Shown: piece by piece, positions 37,023-45,606 of the stretch
How the letters are laid out: every line of letters starts with the position of its first letter
Position numbering within the stretch: the stretch's first letter is position 1
Source of the DNA: Prochlorococcaceae cyanobacterium jk18x22bins.40
Lineage (GTDB): Bacteria > Cyanobacteriota > Cyanobacteriia > PCC-6307 > Cyanobiaceae
Direction of reading: 5' to 3'
Assembly: GCA_022826155.1 (NCBI GenBank)
Contig: JAJDVL010000004.1
Location: 56,462 to 120,461 of the forward strand
DNA: 64,000 nucleotides
Notes under the pieces: model-generated
What the model saw: only the letters and a program-made list of their open reading frames with translations
What the model was told of the DNA's origin: nothing
The model's database searches: none
Program-made: the position numbers and the translations under genes

Positions 37023-38471
37023 ATGGCTTCCTCCATCCTGGTTTTTGCCCTCTATCTGGTGGCCGTTGCCGGGATTGCCTACGTGGGATGGCGGCGCACC
37101 CACACCCTGTCCGACTACGTTCTGGGTGGCCGCTCCCTTTCTCCCTTCACCGCTGCCCTCAGCACCGGCGCCTCCAACATGAGCGCCTGGGCCATGCTGT
37201 CCTTCCCGGCACTTGCCTACAGCCATAGCATCAGGGCGGTTCTCATGGCCGTCAGCCTGCTGGTGGGGCAGTACGTATCGGTGCGCACCATCGCGCCACG
37301 GCTGCGGGTCTATAGTGAAAGGTTGGACGACGCCCAGACACTGCCCAAGTTTCTTTGTGAGCGCACGGGACAGGGGGGCAGGGACGGAATGCTGCTGCGG
37401 GGTCTCTGTAGCCTGATTCTGTTATTTTTCATGCTGGTCTATGTGGCCTCAGGCCTGTTGGCCAGCGGCAAGCTGTTGGCCAGCCTGTTTGATATCCCCT
37501 TATCCAGTGCAACTATAGTGGGGGCAATAGTGATTGGCGGTTATACTCTTCTGGGGGGATTTTTGGCCATCAGTTGGACCGACGTGCTCCAGAGTCTGAT
37601 GATGGTGATGATCCTGGTGGGTTTGCCACTGGCCATGGTGAGTGCTCCAGATACAGCCGCTCCCGGTATGGGGACCCCGCCAGCCGTTGATCAATCCCTG
37701 GGCTGGGCACTGGTCATCTCGTCCCTCTCCTGGGGACTCGGTCATATCGGCCTGCCCCACAGCGTCATGCGCTACAAGGCCATACGGGACGTGGGGGACA
37801 TCCCCGCCTATCGTCGTATCCTCATGGGCTGGCTGGTGCCGGTGTTCATGGGTGGGCTGGCCATTGGCCTGGCGGCACGGCCGTGGTATCAGGGGGGCGC
37901 AGCCACCCTCAGTGAGGACCTGACGCTGAAGATGATTGAATTGTTCTTCAATCCCTGGATGGCCGGGTTGGCCCTCTCCGCCATCATGGCGGCGATCATG
38001 AGCACCGCAGACAGCCAACTTCTGCTGGCCTCCATCAGTCTCAGCGAAGACATCCTTGCCCCCCTGTTGCCCCACCTCTCCCCGGCCCGAAGGCTGCGCA
38101 TTGGCCGGTGGACGGTGTTATTCATCACCATTGTCTCCCTCGTCCTGGTGTTGCAGGGCAGCAATACCATCCTGTCCCTGGTGTCCTATGCCTGGGCCGG
38201 ATTGGGCGCAGCGTTCGGCCCCGTCCTGGTGTTCGCCCTGTTCTGGCGGCGCTTGAGCTACAGCGCCGCGGTGGCCGGTGTGGCCACCGGCGGGCTGGGC
38301 ACCATCCTGCTGCATACCTATTCACCGGTGGCGGGCGTATACGAACTGCTGCCGGCGTTCGCCCTGAGCGCTTTGACAATCTGGCTGGTTGGGCGCTACG
38401 CCGGGCCGGATCCCGCCGCCACGGCAGTGTTCGATCAATTGGACACCGGGGCGGCAAAGGCAACAGTTTAG
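37023..38471 (+). CDS. Sodium:solute symporter (PutP-like)
   Basis: A 482-residue membrane protein of the SSS family with about 12-13 helices. Family blocks include YVLGGRSLSPFTAALSTGAS, with the sodium-site residues of helix II, GGFLAISWTDVLQSLMM, and IMAAIMSTADSQLLLASIS in helix IX. Resemblance is closest to proline symporters, which would suit uptake of an osmolyte or nutrient; the substrate is not certain. ATG 37023 is used since the preceding 16 codons are unlike the family and lie close to the uvrA start. Confidence 0.88.
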   Translation: MASSILVFALYLVAVAGIAYVGWRRTHTLSDYVLGGRSLSPFTAALSTGASNMSAWAMLSFPALAYSHSIRAVLMAVSLLVGQYVSVRTIAPRLRVYSERLDDAQTLPKFLCERTGQGGRDGMLLRGLCSLILLFFMLVYVASGLLASGKLLASLFDIPLSSATIVGAIVIGGYTLLGGFLAISWTDVLQSLMMVMILVGLPLAMVSAPDTAAPGMGTPPAVDQSLGWALVISSLSWGLGHIGLPHSVMRYKAIRDVGDIPAYRRILMGWLVPVFMGGLAIGLAARPWYQGGAATLSEDLTLKMIELFFNPWMAGLALSAIMAAIMSTADSQLLLASISLSEDILAPLLPHLSPARRLRIGRWTVLFITIVSLVLVLQGSNTILSLVSYAWAGLGAAFGPVLVFALFWRRLSYSAAVAGVATGGLGTILLHTYSPVAGVYELLPAFALSALTIWLVGRYAGPDPAATAVFDQLDTGAAKATV

Positions 38472-38490
38472 ACGTCAACCACCATGGGAA

Positions 38491-40179
38491 TCATGGACAG
38501 CGATCCCGCAGAAGGCTGGCCACGTAGCGCCGTGCCTCCTGGGGGTCGCCGCCAGCCAACTGGGCCAACTCCTCTTCCCGGTCGGCCACGTCGGTCAACC
38601 CCGTGACCCGGGTGCGGGTGCGCCCCCCCTCCACGTGTTTGGTTACCCGAAAATGGTGATCGGCACGGGCGGCAACAAGGGGCTGGTGGGTCACACAAAA
38701 CACCTGATGGCGCCGGGCAAGACGGTGCAGAAGGTTGGCCATGGCAGCACTGACGCGGCCACTCACACCGCTGTCGATCTCGTCAAACAACAGGGTCATG
38801 GGCAACTCCGTCCCGGCAAGGCAGGTTTTCAACGACAAGAGGAAGCGGGACATTTCACCACCGGAGGCCACCTCCCCCAGCGGAGCCATGGCTTCACCGG
38901 GATTGGCGGAAAACAGGAAGCAGATATGCTCACTTCCATGCTCACTGGGGGGCTGGGGCTTCAACTCCACTGCAAAGCGCATCTGCTCCAGGCCCATGGG
39001 GCTCAGCACTTCCATGAGGTGGACCACAAGACGGTCCGCCGCCCGTCGACGGCATTGACGAAGCTGGCCACAGGCCTGCAGCAACCGATCATGGGCGGCG
39101 CACTCCTCCTGTTCAACACGCTGTTGCCGGGCCTCCCAATCCGGCTCCGTGGTGGCTGCCTCCAGTTGGTCTCGGCGGTGGATGAGCTGGGCCAGGCTTT
39201 GACCGTGGCGTCGCTCCAGGCGCTGAAGCTGGGCAATGCGATCCTGAAGATCTGCCAGGGCCTGGGGATGGCTCTCCAATTGCTGGCCATAGTCCTGAAG
39301 CGCCAGGGCCACGCCCTGCACCTCGTCCTGGACAAGTTGAAGGCGCTGCAAGAGTGGCTGAAGGGTGGGGTCAATGGCAACCATGGCCTGCAACTCCCCC
39401 TCCGCCTGCCCCAACAGGTCCAGGGCTGCCGCCTGGTCGGGCAAGGGCTCCTGGATGGTTTGCACCACGGACCAACTGCCCTCCTGCAGGCGCAGGGCAT
39501 GGGCAAGGCGATCCTGGTTCCGTTTCAGGGTGGCCAACTCCTGGGGATCCTCCAGAGCCGCCTTCCGCAATTCCGTCAGCATGTGGACATTCTCCTGCCA
39601 ACGCTGTTGAACGTCCTGCCGTTCCACCTTCAGACGGTCCAGGGCGGAGCGACGCTGAACCCAGGTTTCATGGGCCGCCGCCACCTGGTTGAGGATCTGT
39701 TGATGGTGGAGGTCGCCTAAGCCGTCCAGCCAGCGCCGTTGCTGAGCCTGACATCCCAACATCCGGGTTTGACCCTGAACCGTGAGGTCCATGAGCAGGG
39801 GGCGGAGTTCCAGGAGGGTCTGGCGGTTCACGCTGACGCCGTTAATGCGCCCGCGGCTACTGATCCGTCCGCCACGGCGATACAGCCGCCGGGTCACCAC
39901 CAACTCTGGAGGCTGGTGCTCCATCGCCCCAAAGCCCCGCTGCGCCAGGAGGAGAAAGGCGGCCCGATGGGAGGTAAAGCGCCCTTCAATGCGGGCCTGA
40001 TCCTGGCCGTGGCGCAACAGGTGCTTGGGAACGTCCCCGCCCAACAGCACGTCCAGGGAATCAAGGAGTAAGGATTTCCCCGCTCCAGTCTCACCGGTCA
40101 GGACGGTCAGTCCGGGAGCAAGCTCAAGGTCAAGGGCGTCAATCAGAGCGACGTTGTCCAGCTTCAGCGCCAGAAGCAC
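38491..40179 (-). CDS. recN: DNA repair protein RecN
   Basis: A 562-residue SMC-like ATPase. It has the N-terminal Walker A GETGAGKSLLLDSL, two coiled-coil arms (about 160-370), the signature region GEVASGGEMSRFLLSLK, Walker B MTLLFDEIDSGVSGR, and the His in VFCVTHQPLVAA. RecN tethers DNA ends during double-strand break repair. The length is normal. It ends 19 bp after the converging symporter gene and is divergent from the ABC1 kinase. Confidence 0.96.
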   Translation of the reverse strand: MLLALKLDNVALIDALDLELAPGLTVLTGETGAGKSLLLDSLDVLLGGDVPKHLLRHGQDQARIEGRFTSHRAAFLLLAQRGFGAMEHQPPELVVTRRLYRRGGRISSRGRINGVSVNRQTLLELRPLLMDLTVQGQTRMLGCQAQQRRWLDGLGDLHHQQILNQVAAAHETWVQRRSALDRLKVERQDVQQRWQENVHMLTELRKAALEDPQELATLKRNQDRLAHALRLQEGSWSVVQTIQEPLPDQAAALDLLGQAEGELQAMVAIDPTLQPLLQRLQLVQDEVQGVALALQDYGQQLESHPQALADLQDRIAQLQRLERRHGQSLAQLIHRRDQLEAATTEPDWEARQQRVEQEECAAHDRLLQACGQLRQCRRRAADRLVVHLMEVLSPMGLEQMRFAVELKPQPPSEHGSEHICFLFSANPGEAMAPLGEVASGGEMSRFLLSLKTCLAGTELPMTLLFDEIDSGVSGRVSAAMANLLHRLARRHQVFCVTHQPLVAARADHHFRVTKHVEGGRTRTRVTGLTDVADREEELAQLAGGDPQEARRYVASLLRDRCP

Positions 40180-40280
40180 AGGCGCAAGGGCAATGGATGA
40201 CCCAATGATAATCCCATGAAACCCGTCAAGGTTCCTTCAGATTTTCCTAAGGTTGTTGCCATTACCGTGTCTGCCAGGCC

Positions 40281-42221
40281 GTGACCAGTTTGTCCAACCC
40301 AGCTTCGGCCCAGGAGACCAGCCGTTCAAAGGGCGTGAACGATAGCGGGACCGACAGTGGCATTGTCGCAGCGGACCTGAATCGCTACGATCCCGAGGCC
40401 GTGGCCAGACTCTACCGTGGTCGCCCCCAGGAGTTTCTACGGCGTCTCTGGCAGACGTTAATTCCCATCGGAGCGTTTCTTCTGGCTGTGCTCATGGACC
40501 GGCTCACCGGTCGATTGGGCCAGAAGAACCGGGTCCGTGAATGGGGACGCCAGTTCTGTGAACTGCTCACCAAGTTGGGGCCAGCCTTTGTCAAAGCTGG
40601 TCAAGCCCTGTCCACCCGACCCGACCTGGTGTCGCCCGTGGTGCTGGAAGAGCTGTCGGCTCTCCAGGACCACCTGCCCCCCTTCAGCAATGCCATGGCC
40701 ATGGCCTGCATTGCCGAAGATCTAGGGGCCCCTGCAGAGCAGTTGTTCACCCAATTGAGTCAGGAGCCCGTTTCCGCCGCGTCTTTGGGTCAGGTGTACA
40801 AGGGAACGTTGCCGGACGGCCGTGCGGTGGCAGTCAAGGTGCAGCGGCCCGGTTTACGGGAGCAGATCACCCTGGATCTTTACATCGTTCGCAATCTGGC
40901 CCTGTGGATCAAGCGCTACACCCGCTTGGTGCGCAGCGACCTGGTGGGCCTGGTGGATGAGTTGGGAACACGAGTGTTTGAGGAGATGGACTATATCCAT
41001 GAAGCGGATAACGCAGAACGTTTTTCCACCCTTCATCGTCATAATCAGCGCATTGCCGTACCGGAGATTCATCGGCGCCTCACCAACCGCCGTGTCCTGA
41101 CCATGGAGTGGATCGAAGGCATCAAGCTGACCCAAGTCAAGGAGGTGCAGGCCCTGGGGCTCGATCCGGAAGACATGATTAACGTGGGCGTCAATTGCAG
41201 CTTGGAGCAACTACTGGAGCATGGTTATTTCCATGCTGATCCCCATCCCGGTAATCTTCTGGCCCTTGCGGACGGACGCATTGCCTATCTGGACTTCGGC
41301 ATGATGAGTGAAGTGAAGAGAAGTTCCCGCATTGGACTCATCCGGGCGGTTGTTCATTTGGTCAATAAGGATTTCGACAAATTATCCAAAGATTTTGTCC
41401 AGCTTGGCTTTTTAACTCAGGAGATTGACCTGAAACCCATTGTTCCCGCATTTGCAAAAGTGTTCAGCCCTGCTTTAACAGAAGGGGTAAGCCAGATGGA
41501 TTTCAAGTCCGTCACGGATGACCTTTCAGGGGTGATGTACCGCTTCCCATTTCAGGTGCCTCCCTATTACGCTCTCATTATTCGCTCGTTGGTCACCTTG
41601 GAGGGGATCGCTCTCAGTATCAATCCCAAGTTCAAGATTCTGGGGGCAGCTTACCCTTATTTTGCCACAAGGCTGTTGGTGGACCCTGATCCGGACTTGC
41701 GCAACAGCCTCAAGGAGATGGTACTCAGTGAGAACATCCTGCGCTGGGAGCGGCTGGACGACCTGGTGAGCAGCGCCGCCCGAAGCCAGGGGCTTGACTC
41801 GAAGACGTTGGTGGACAGCACGTTGAACTTTTTGTTGTCGGACGCGGGAAGCACGGTGCGGAGCCAACTGGTGGGCGTCATAGTGAACCAGTTGGATGCC
41901 ATGGGTTGGCAGATGGCGTGCCGGGTGGGGCAACGGATCCCCCGACGATGGCAACTCCACGGGCTCCAGAACTCTGCCCAAGGGGCAGACACGCCCCCTC
42001 CCCTGTGGGACCTTCTGGGAATTCTGCGGAAGCTGCCCTACTTTGAGCCCGCCATGCTTTGGCAAAGTCTTCCCCGTCTCCTGGGGGAACCCGTGGTCTA
42101 CGGCATGGGTCTCCAGTTGGCCCAGGGTGTGGCGGAACGGGGTGTTGTCCGATTGGTGAGGGACGTTTTGCTCCCCCAGCAGGGCCTGCCGCCCGCGGGG
42201 AGCGCAACGACGGCGTCCTAA
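40281..42221 (+). CDS. ABC1/UbiB family atypical kinase
   Basis: A 646-residue protein. It has the KxGQ motif FVKAGQALSTRPDLVSP, the ATP-site AASLGQVYKGTLPDGRAVAVKV in two adjacent blocks, the catalytic HADPHPGNLLAL and the metal-binding YLDFGMMSE. The C-terminal 180 residues are hydrophobic and helical. Cyanobacterial and plastid ABC1K proteins regulate prenylquinone metabolism. GTG 40281 is the start. The next gene begins 1 bp after its stop. Confidence 0.93.
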   Translation: MTSLSNPASAQETSRSKGVNDSGTDSGIVAADLNRYDPEAVARLYRGRPQEFLRRLWQTLIPIGAFLLAVLMDRLTGRLGQKNRVREWGRQFCELLTKLGPAFVKAGQALSTRPDLVSPVVLEELSALQDHLPPFSNAMAMACIAEDLGAPAEQLFTQLSQEPVSAASLGQVYKGTLPDGRAVAVKVQRPGLREQITLDLYIVRNLALWIKRYTRLVRSDLVGLVDELGTRVFEEMDYIHEADNAERFSTLHRHNQRIAVPEIHRRLTNRRVLTMEWIEGIKLTQVKEVQALGLDPEDMINVGVNCSLEQLLEHGYFHADPHPGNLLALADGRIAYLDFGMMSEVKRSSRIGLIRAVVHLVNKDFDKLSKDFVQLGFLTQEIDLKPIVPAFAKVFSPALTEGVSQMDFKSVTDDLSGVMYRFPFQVPPYYALIIRSLVTLEGIALSINPKFKILGAAYPYFATRLLVDPDPDLRNSLKEMVLSENILRWERLDDLVSSAARSQGLDSKTLVDSTLNFLLSDAGSTVRSQLVGVIVNQLDAMGWQMACRVGQRIPRRWQLHGLQNSAQGADTPPPLWDLLGILRKLPYFEPAMLWQSLPRLLGEPVVYGMGLQLAQGVAERGVVRLVRDVLLPQQGLPPAGSATTAS

Positions 42222-42222
42222 G

Positions 42223-42786
42223 ATGGCGCTGCCTTCTGCACGACTGGTGGTGCCGCCCTCCGCACGACACCTGGGTTTACTCTTGAGTGGTCTTCTCGTC
42301 TGGACCAACCCTGCAGCCAGAGCGGCTGAACGGGTGTTCTTGGTTGTTGGTCCCTTCAATCGGTCCGTGGAGGTGCAGGAGTTGCGCAGCTTCAGCGAGG
42401 GGGCCGAGCCACAGGGCCTCATCAAAACGGCTCTGAATCTCGCCAACGTTCCACACGAGAAGGCCAGATCCGCACTGAACAGACGGGTGGACATTCCCTT
42501 CACCCTGTTGGGTCGCCTCCTGTACACAGATCTTGGCGAGGCCTTCCTGGTGAGGATGGCGAAGATCTTCTACCCGCGCAACGCCCCGGAAGCAGGCGTT
42601 CGGGCCCTGCGCTCCGGGGTCATTCTCTCGGTTGCCCAGAACACCAGCAGACGGCTCAACTCGGTTGACTTTCTGGAAAGCTATCCAAACAAGGAGATCG
42701 TCGTTGATGTGCCTCATCTGGTCTACCTGCTGAGTCGATTGACCAGTATCCAGGAAGTGGGCGATTTCTTCAGAGAACCGTTCTAG
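42223..42786 (+). CDS. Secreted DUF1400 protein
   Basis: A 187-residue protein with a signal peptide (hydrophobic 17-27, likely cleavage after NPAARA). The mature part matches the DUF1400 pattern seen at the N-terminus of some cyanobacterial alpha/beta hydrolases (AERVFLVVGPFNRSVEVQEL, then PFTLLGRLLYTDLGEAFL). No hydrolase domain follows, so this is a stand-alone DUF1400 protein of unknown role. It probably acts in the periplasm or lumen and is cotranscribed with the ABC1 gene. Confidence 0.8.
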   Translation: MALPSARLVVPPSARHLGLLLSGLLVWTNPAARAAERVFLVVGPFNRSVEVQELRSFSEGAEPQGLIKTALNLANVPHEKARSALNRRVDIPFTLLGRLLYTDLGEAFLVRMAKIFYPRNAPEAGVRALRSGVILSVAQNTSRRLNSVDFLESYPNKEIVVDVPHLVYLLSRLTSIQEVGDFFREPF

Positions 42787-42851
42787 GGTGGCGGGAGGGA
42801 GCCTCCGGAGCATCTCTCCTAGAGTCGGTCACGGTAGGCATTGGGTGAACC

Positions 42852-43976
42852 GTGACCCTGGTAACTTCACTGAAGCAGCTTCTGACCAGTCAACCGGCCC
42901 GTCCCGGGGGGGCGACGGCCAAGATTTGGCCTGGTCTGGTGGAGAATTACCGATCCTGGCTGCCTGTTGATGACGACACCCCCGTTATCAGCCTGCTGGA
43001 GGGCAACACGCCGTTGCTGCGATCCCCAGCCCTGGAGAAGCGCATTGGCCGCGGCGTGCGGGTGTTCCTGAAGGTGGACGGCCTGAACCCCACGGGCAGC
43101 TTCAAGGATCGGGGCATGACCATGGCCATCAGCAAGGCCAAGCAATCGGGGGCCACGGCCGTCATCTGCGCCAGCACAGGCAATACGTCCGCAGCGGCAG
43201 CGGCCTATGCCCGACGTGGGGGGCTGCGGGCATTTGCCGTCATTCCGGATGGCTACGTGGCCAAGGGCAAACTGGCCCAGGCTTTGCTGTACGGCGCCGA
43301 AGTGTTGGCCATTCAGGGCAACTTCGACCAGGCCCTTGCCCTCACCCAGGACCTGGCGCGGCGCTATCCCGTCACCCTGGTGAACTCCATCAACCCCTAC
43401 CGGCTCCAGGGACAAAAAACGGCGGCCTTCGAAGTGGTGGACGTCCTGGGAGATGCTCCGGACTGGCTGTGTATTCCCATGGGCAACGCCGGCAACATCA
43501 GTGCCTACTGGATGGGGTTCCAGGAGTACAGGAACGCCGGTTTGAGCAGGAGGCTTCCCGTGATGTGGGGATTTCAGGCCAGTGGCTCTGCGCCCCTGGT
43601 TCTCGGCCATGCCGTGGCCAATCCCACCACCGTCGCCACAGCCATCCGCATTGGCAACCCGGCCAACGGGGAGAAAGCTTTGGCCGTACGCAAGGAGAGC
43701 AGTGGGCGCTTCGCCTCCGTGGGCGACGGGGAGATTCTGGAGGCCTACCGGGTGTTGGCCGGGGAAGAGGGGGTGTTCTGTGAACCGGCCAGCGCCACGT
43801 CCGTTGCCGGGATGCTCAAGCACGCCAGCGAGATTCCTGCGGAGGCCCAGGTTGTGTGCATCCTCACCGGGAACGGACTCAAGGACCCCACCACGGCCCT
43901 GGACTACGACTACGCCAACTTTCACAGAAACCTGGCACCGGAACCGGATGCCGTCGCCCAGGTGATGGGGCTGTAG
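42852..43976 (+). CDS. thrC: Threonine synthase
   Basis: A 374-residue PLP enzyme. The cofactor Lys lies in NPTGSFKDRGM, the phosphate loop is SGATAVICASTGNTSAAAAAY in two overlapping blocks, and PMGNAGNISAYW and the C-terminal CILTGNGLKDP follow. It converts O-phosphohomoserine to threonine. GTG 42852 is the start. It is the last gene before the putative replication origin, a position I recall for thrC in marine Synechococcus and Prochlorococcus. Confidence 0.95.
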   Translation: MTLVTSLKQLLTSQPARPGGATAKIWPGLVENYRSWLPVDDDTPVISLLEGNTPLLRSPALEKRIGRGVRVFLKVDGLNPTGSFKDRGMTMAISKAKQSGATAVICASTGNTSAAAAAYARRGGLRAFAVIPDGYVAKGKLAQALLYGAEVLAIQGNFDQALALTQDLARRYPVTLVNSINPYRLQGQKTAAFEVVDVLGDAPDWLCIPMGNAGNISAYWMGFQEYRNAGLSRRLPVMWGFQASGSAPLVLGHAVANPTTVATAIRIGNPANGEKALAVRKESSGRFASVGDGEILEAYRVLAGEEGVFCEPASATSVAGMLKHASEIPAEAQVVCILTGNGLKDPTTALDYDYANFHRNLAPEPDAVAQVMGL

Positions 43977-44090
43977 TCACCACCCCCCAAACAGTTTCGG
44001 GCCAGTCCATGGTTGGTGGACAGAAAATAAACTGTCCCACTTGCACTTGGGATGCGGCTGTGGACAATTCGGTGTAAAACCGACCCATGG

Positions 44091-44111
44091 TGTGGAAAAC
44101 GCTGTGGAAAA
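44091..44111 (-). repeat. Pair of perfect DnaA boxes, minus orientation
   Basis: TGTGGAAAA at 44091-44099 and again at 44103-44111. Read on the minus strand each is TTTTCCACA, the cyanobacterial DnaA box. They face the pair at 44174-44194. Confidence 0.85.
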
Positions 44112-44173
44112 CCGACGCCCCCCTCTCTGCGCAATCGGGAAGGAAATTGAAAGTTTCCACAAAAGTCCACATG

Positions 44174-44194
44174 TTTTCCACAGCGTTTTCCACA
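44174..44194 (+). repeat. Pair of perfect DnaA boxes, plus orientation
   Basis: TTTTCCACA at 44174-44182 and 44186-44194, spaced 12 bp start to start, roughly one helical turn, suited to cooperative DnaA loading. Confidence 0.85.
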
Positions 44195-44412
44195 GGCAGA
44201 CGTTCTGTATGGCCGCTTCCCGAGAGGGGCGTAGCGAACTTTGAACAGTTTCCACAGGCCAGACTACGGCTGTCTTGGTTTGTCACCTGCTTTATCCCTT
44301 GACTTTCGTCATCGTCGTAAGGGATGTGCAAAACCGGGTGATTTCCACCTCTTGTCCTTTCTCCCGCTATCAGGCAATCTGTTGGGGTTGTGGTCCCCTT
44401 CCCTGCTACCCC

Positions 44413-45606
44413 ATGAAGCTGACCTGCTCGCAGGATGCCCTTAACAGCAACCTTCAGTGCGTCAGCCGTGCTGTGGCTGCCCGCCCCACCCACCCTGTGC
44501 TGGCCAACGTTCTGCTAACGGCTGACCAAGGCACCGGCAAGGTGAGCCTTACGGGGTTCGACCTGAGTCTCGGTATCCAGACCACCTTTACGGCCGCTGT
44601 GGAGCAGTCCGGCGCCATCACCCTCCCCTCCCGCCTCCTGGCGGACATTGTCTCCCGCCTCTCTCCCGATAGCCCCTTGTCTCTCCAAGCCCCCGGCTCC
44701 GATGCATCCAGCGAGGAGGGTGGAGCCAGTCTGCCGTTCCAACTGACCGCAAGGACCGGGGCCTATACGGTCAGGGGGATGCCGGCGGTGGACTTCCCGG
44801 AGTTGCCCATGGCCCAGAGCCCTGTGGCCATCCCTCTGTCTGCCCAGTCCTTGCGGGACGGCCTGGCCCGCACCCTCTTTGCCAGCAGTTCCGACGAGGC
44901 CAAGCAGGTCCTCATGGGTGTCCACTTGGTGGTGTCCCCAGCCAGTCTCGAATTTGCTGCCACCGACGGCCACCGCCTTGCGGTGGTGAGACAACCCCAC
45001 GGCAACAGCGCGCCGGATCCTGCCAGCGGCATTGTGCAACAGGAAGAGAGCTTTGCCGTCACCATCCCGGCCCGGTCCCTGCGGGAACTGGAGCATCTCC
45101 TCTCCACCCGCAAAACCGACGAGACCATTGACCTCTACCACGACCAGGGGCAGGTTGTGTTTCTCCGATCTGATCAAGTGGTGACCAGCCGCACCCTGGA
45201 CGGAATGTATCCCAAATACAATCAACTCGTTCCCGATACGTTCAGTCGCTCCTTCACCGTTGATCGTTTGCCCATGGTCACCGCCCTGGAGCGGGTAGCC
45301 GTCCTGGCGGATCAGCAAAACAGTGTGGTGAAGCTTTCCGTTGCCATGTCCGAGCGGCAACTACGCATCTGCGCCGAAGTCCAGGACGTGGGCCGTGGGG
45401 ACGAGTCCGTTCCCCTGGTGGGTGGGGACGGCGGCGACATGGACGTGGCCTTTAACGTGCGCTACCTGCTGGACGGCCTCAAGGTGGTCCCCACACCGGA
45501 AGTGACCTTTCAGATGAATAACCCCACCAACCCTGTGGTGCTGCGCCCCCATGGCGGGGACGTGCAGTTCACCTATCTGGTGATGCCCGTTCAGATTCGC
45601 ACCTGA
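44413..45606 (+). CDS. dnaN: DNA polymerase III beta subunit (sliding clamp)
   Basis: A 397-residue clamp protein. It begins MKLTCSQDALNSNLQCVSRA and ends MNNPTNPVVLRP followed by YLVMPVQIRT, both typical. Three repeated clamp domains fit the length, with ATDGHRLAVV in the middle one. It tethers polymerase III to DNA. The frame is open upstream into the origin, but ATG 44413 is the clear start by homology. The end overlaps menF by 16 bp, convergently. Confidence 0.97.
   Translation: MKLTCSQDALNSNLQCVSRAVAARPTHPVLANVLLTADQGTGKVSLTGFDLSLGIQTTFTAAVEQSGAITLPSRLLADIVSRLSPDSPLSLQAPGSDASSEEGGASLPFQLTARTGAYTVRGMPAVDFPELPMAQSPVAIPLSAQSLRDGLARTLFASSSDEAKQVLMGVHLVVSPASLEFAATDGHRLAVVRQPHGNSAPDPASGIVQQEESFAVTIPARSLRELEHLLSTRKTDETIDLYHDQGQVVFLRSDQVVTSRTLDGMYPKYNQLVPDTFSRSFTVDRLPMVTALERVAVLADQQNSVVKLSVAMSERQLRICAEVQDVGRGDESVPLVGGDGGDMDVAFNVRYLLDGLKVVPTPEVTFQMNNPTNPVVLRPHGGDVQFTYLVMPVQIRT

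Larger units (their letters stand above)
43977..44412. other. oriC: Putative chromosomal replication origin (oriC)
   Basis: A 436-bp non-coding region between thrC and dnaN with a cluster of DnaA boxes. Perfect TTTTCCACA lies at 44174-44182 and 44186-44194 (plus) and at 44091-44099 and 44103-44111 (minus). One-mismatch copies lie at 44153-44161 and 44248-44256 (GTTTCCACA) and at 44059-44067 (TGTGGACAA). The two tight pairs are in opposite orientation, 12 bp apart within each pair. Small hairpins occur at 44018-44037 (GGACAG/CTGTCC, AT-rich loop) and 44069-44083 (TCGGT/ACCGA). Cyanobacterial origins typically lie next to dnaN. No GC skew could be computed here. Confidence 0.85.

Noticed and set aside
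44275..44412. N-terminal extension of DnaN into the origin region
   Set aside because: The clamp starts at MKLTCSQDAL by homology; the extension is not conserved-looking and crosses origin DNA.
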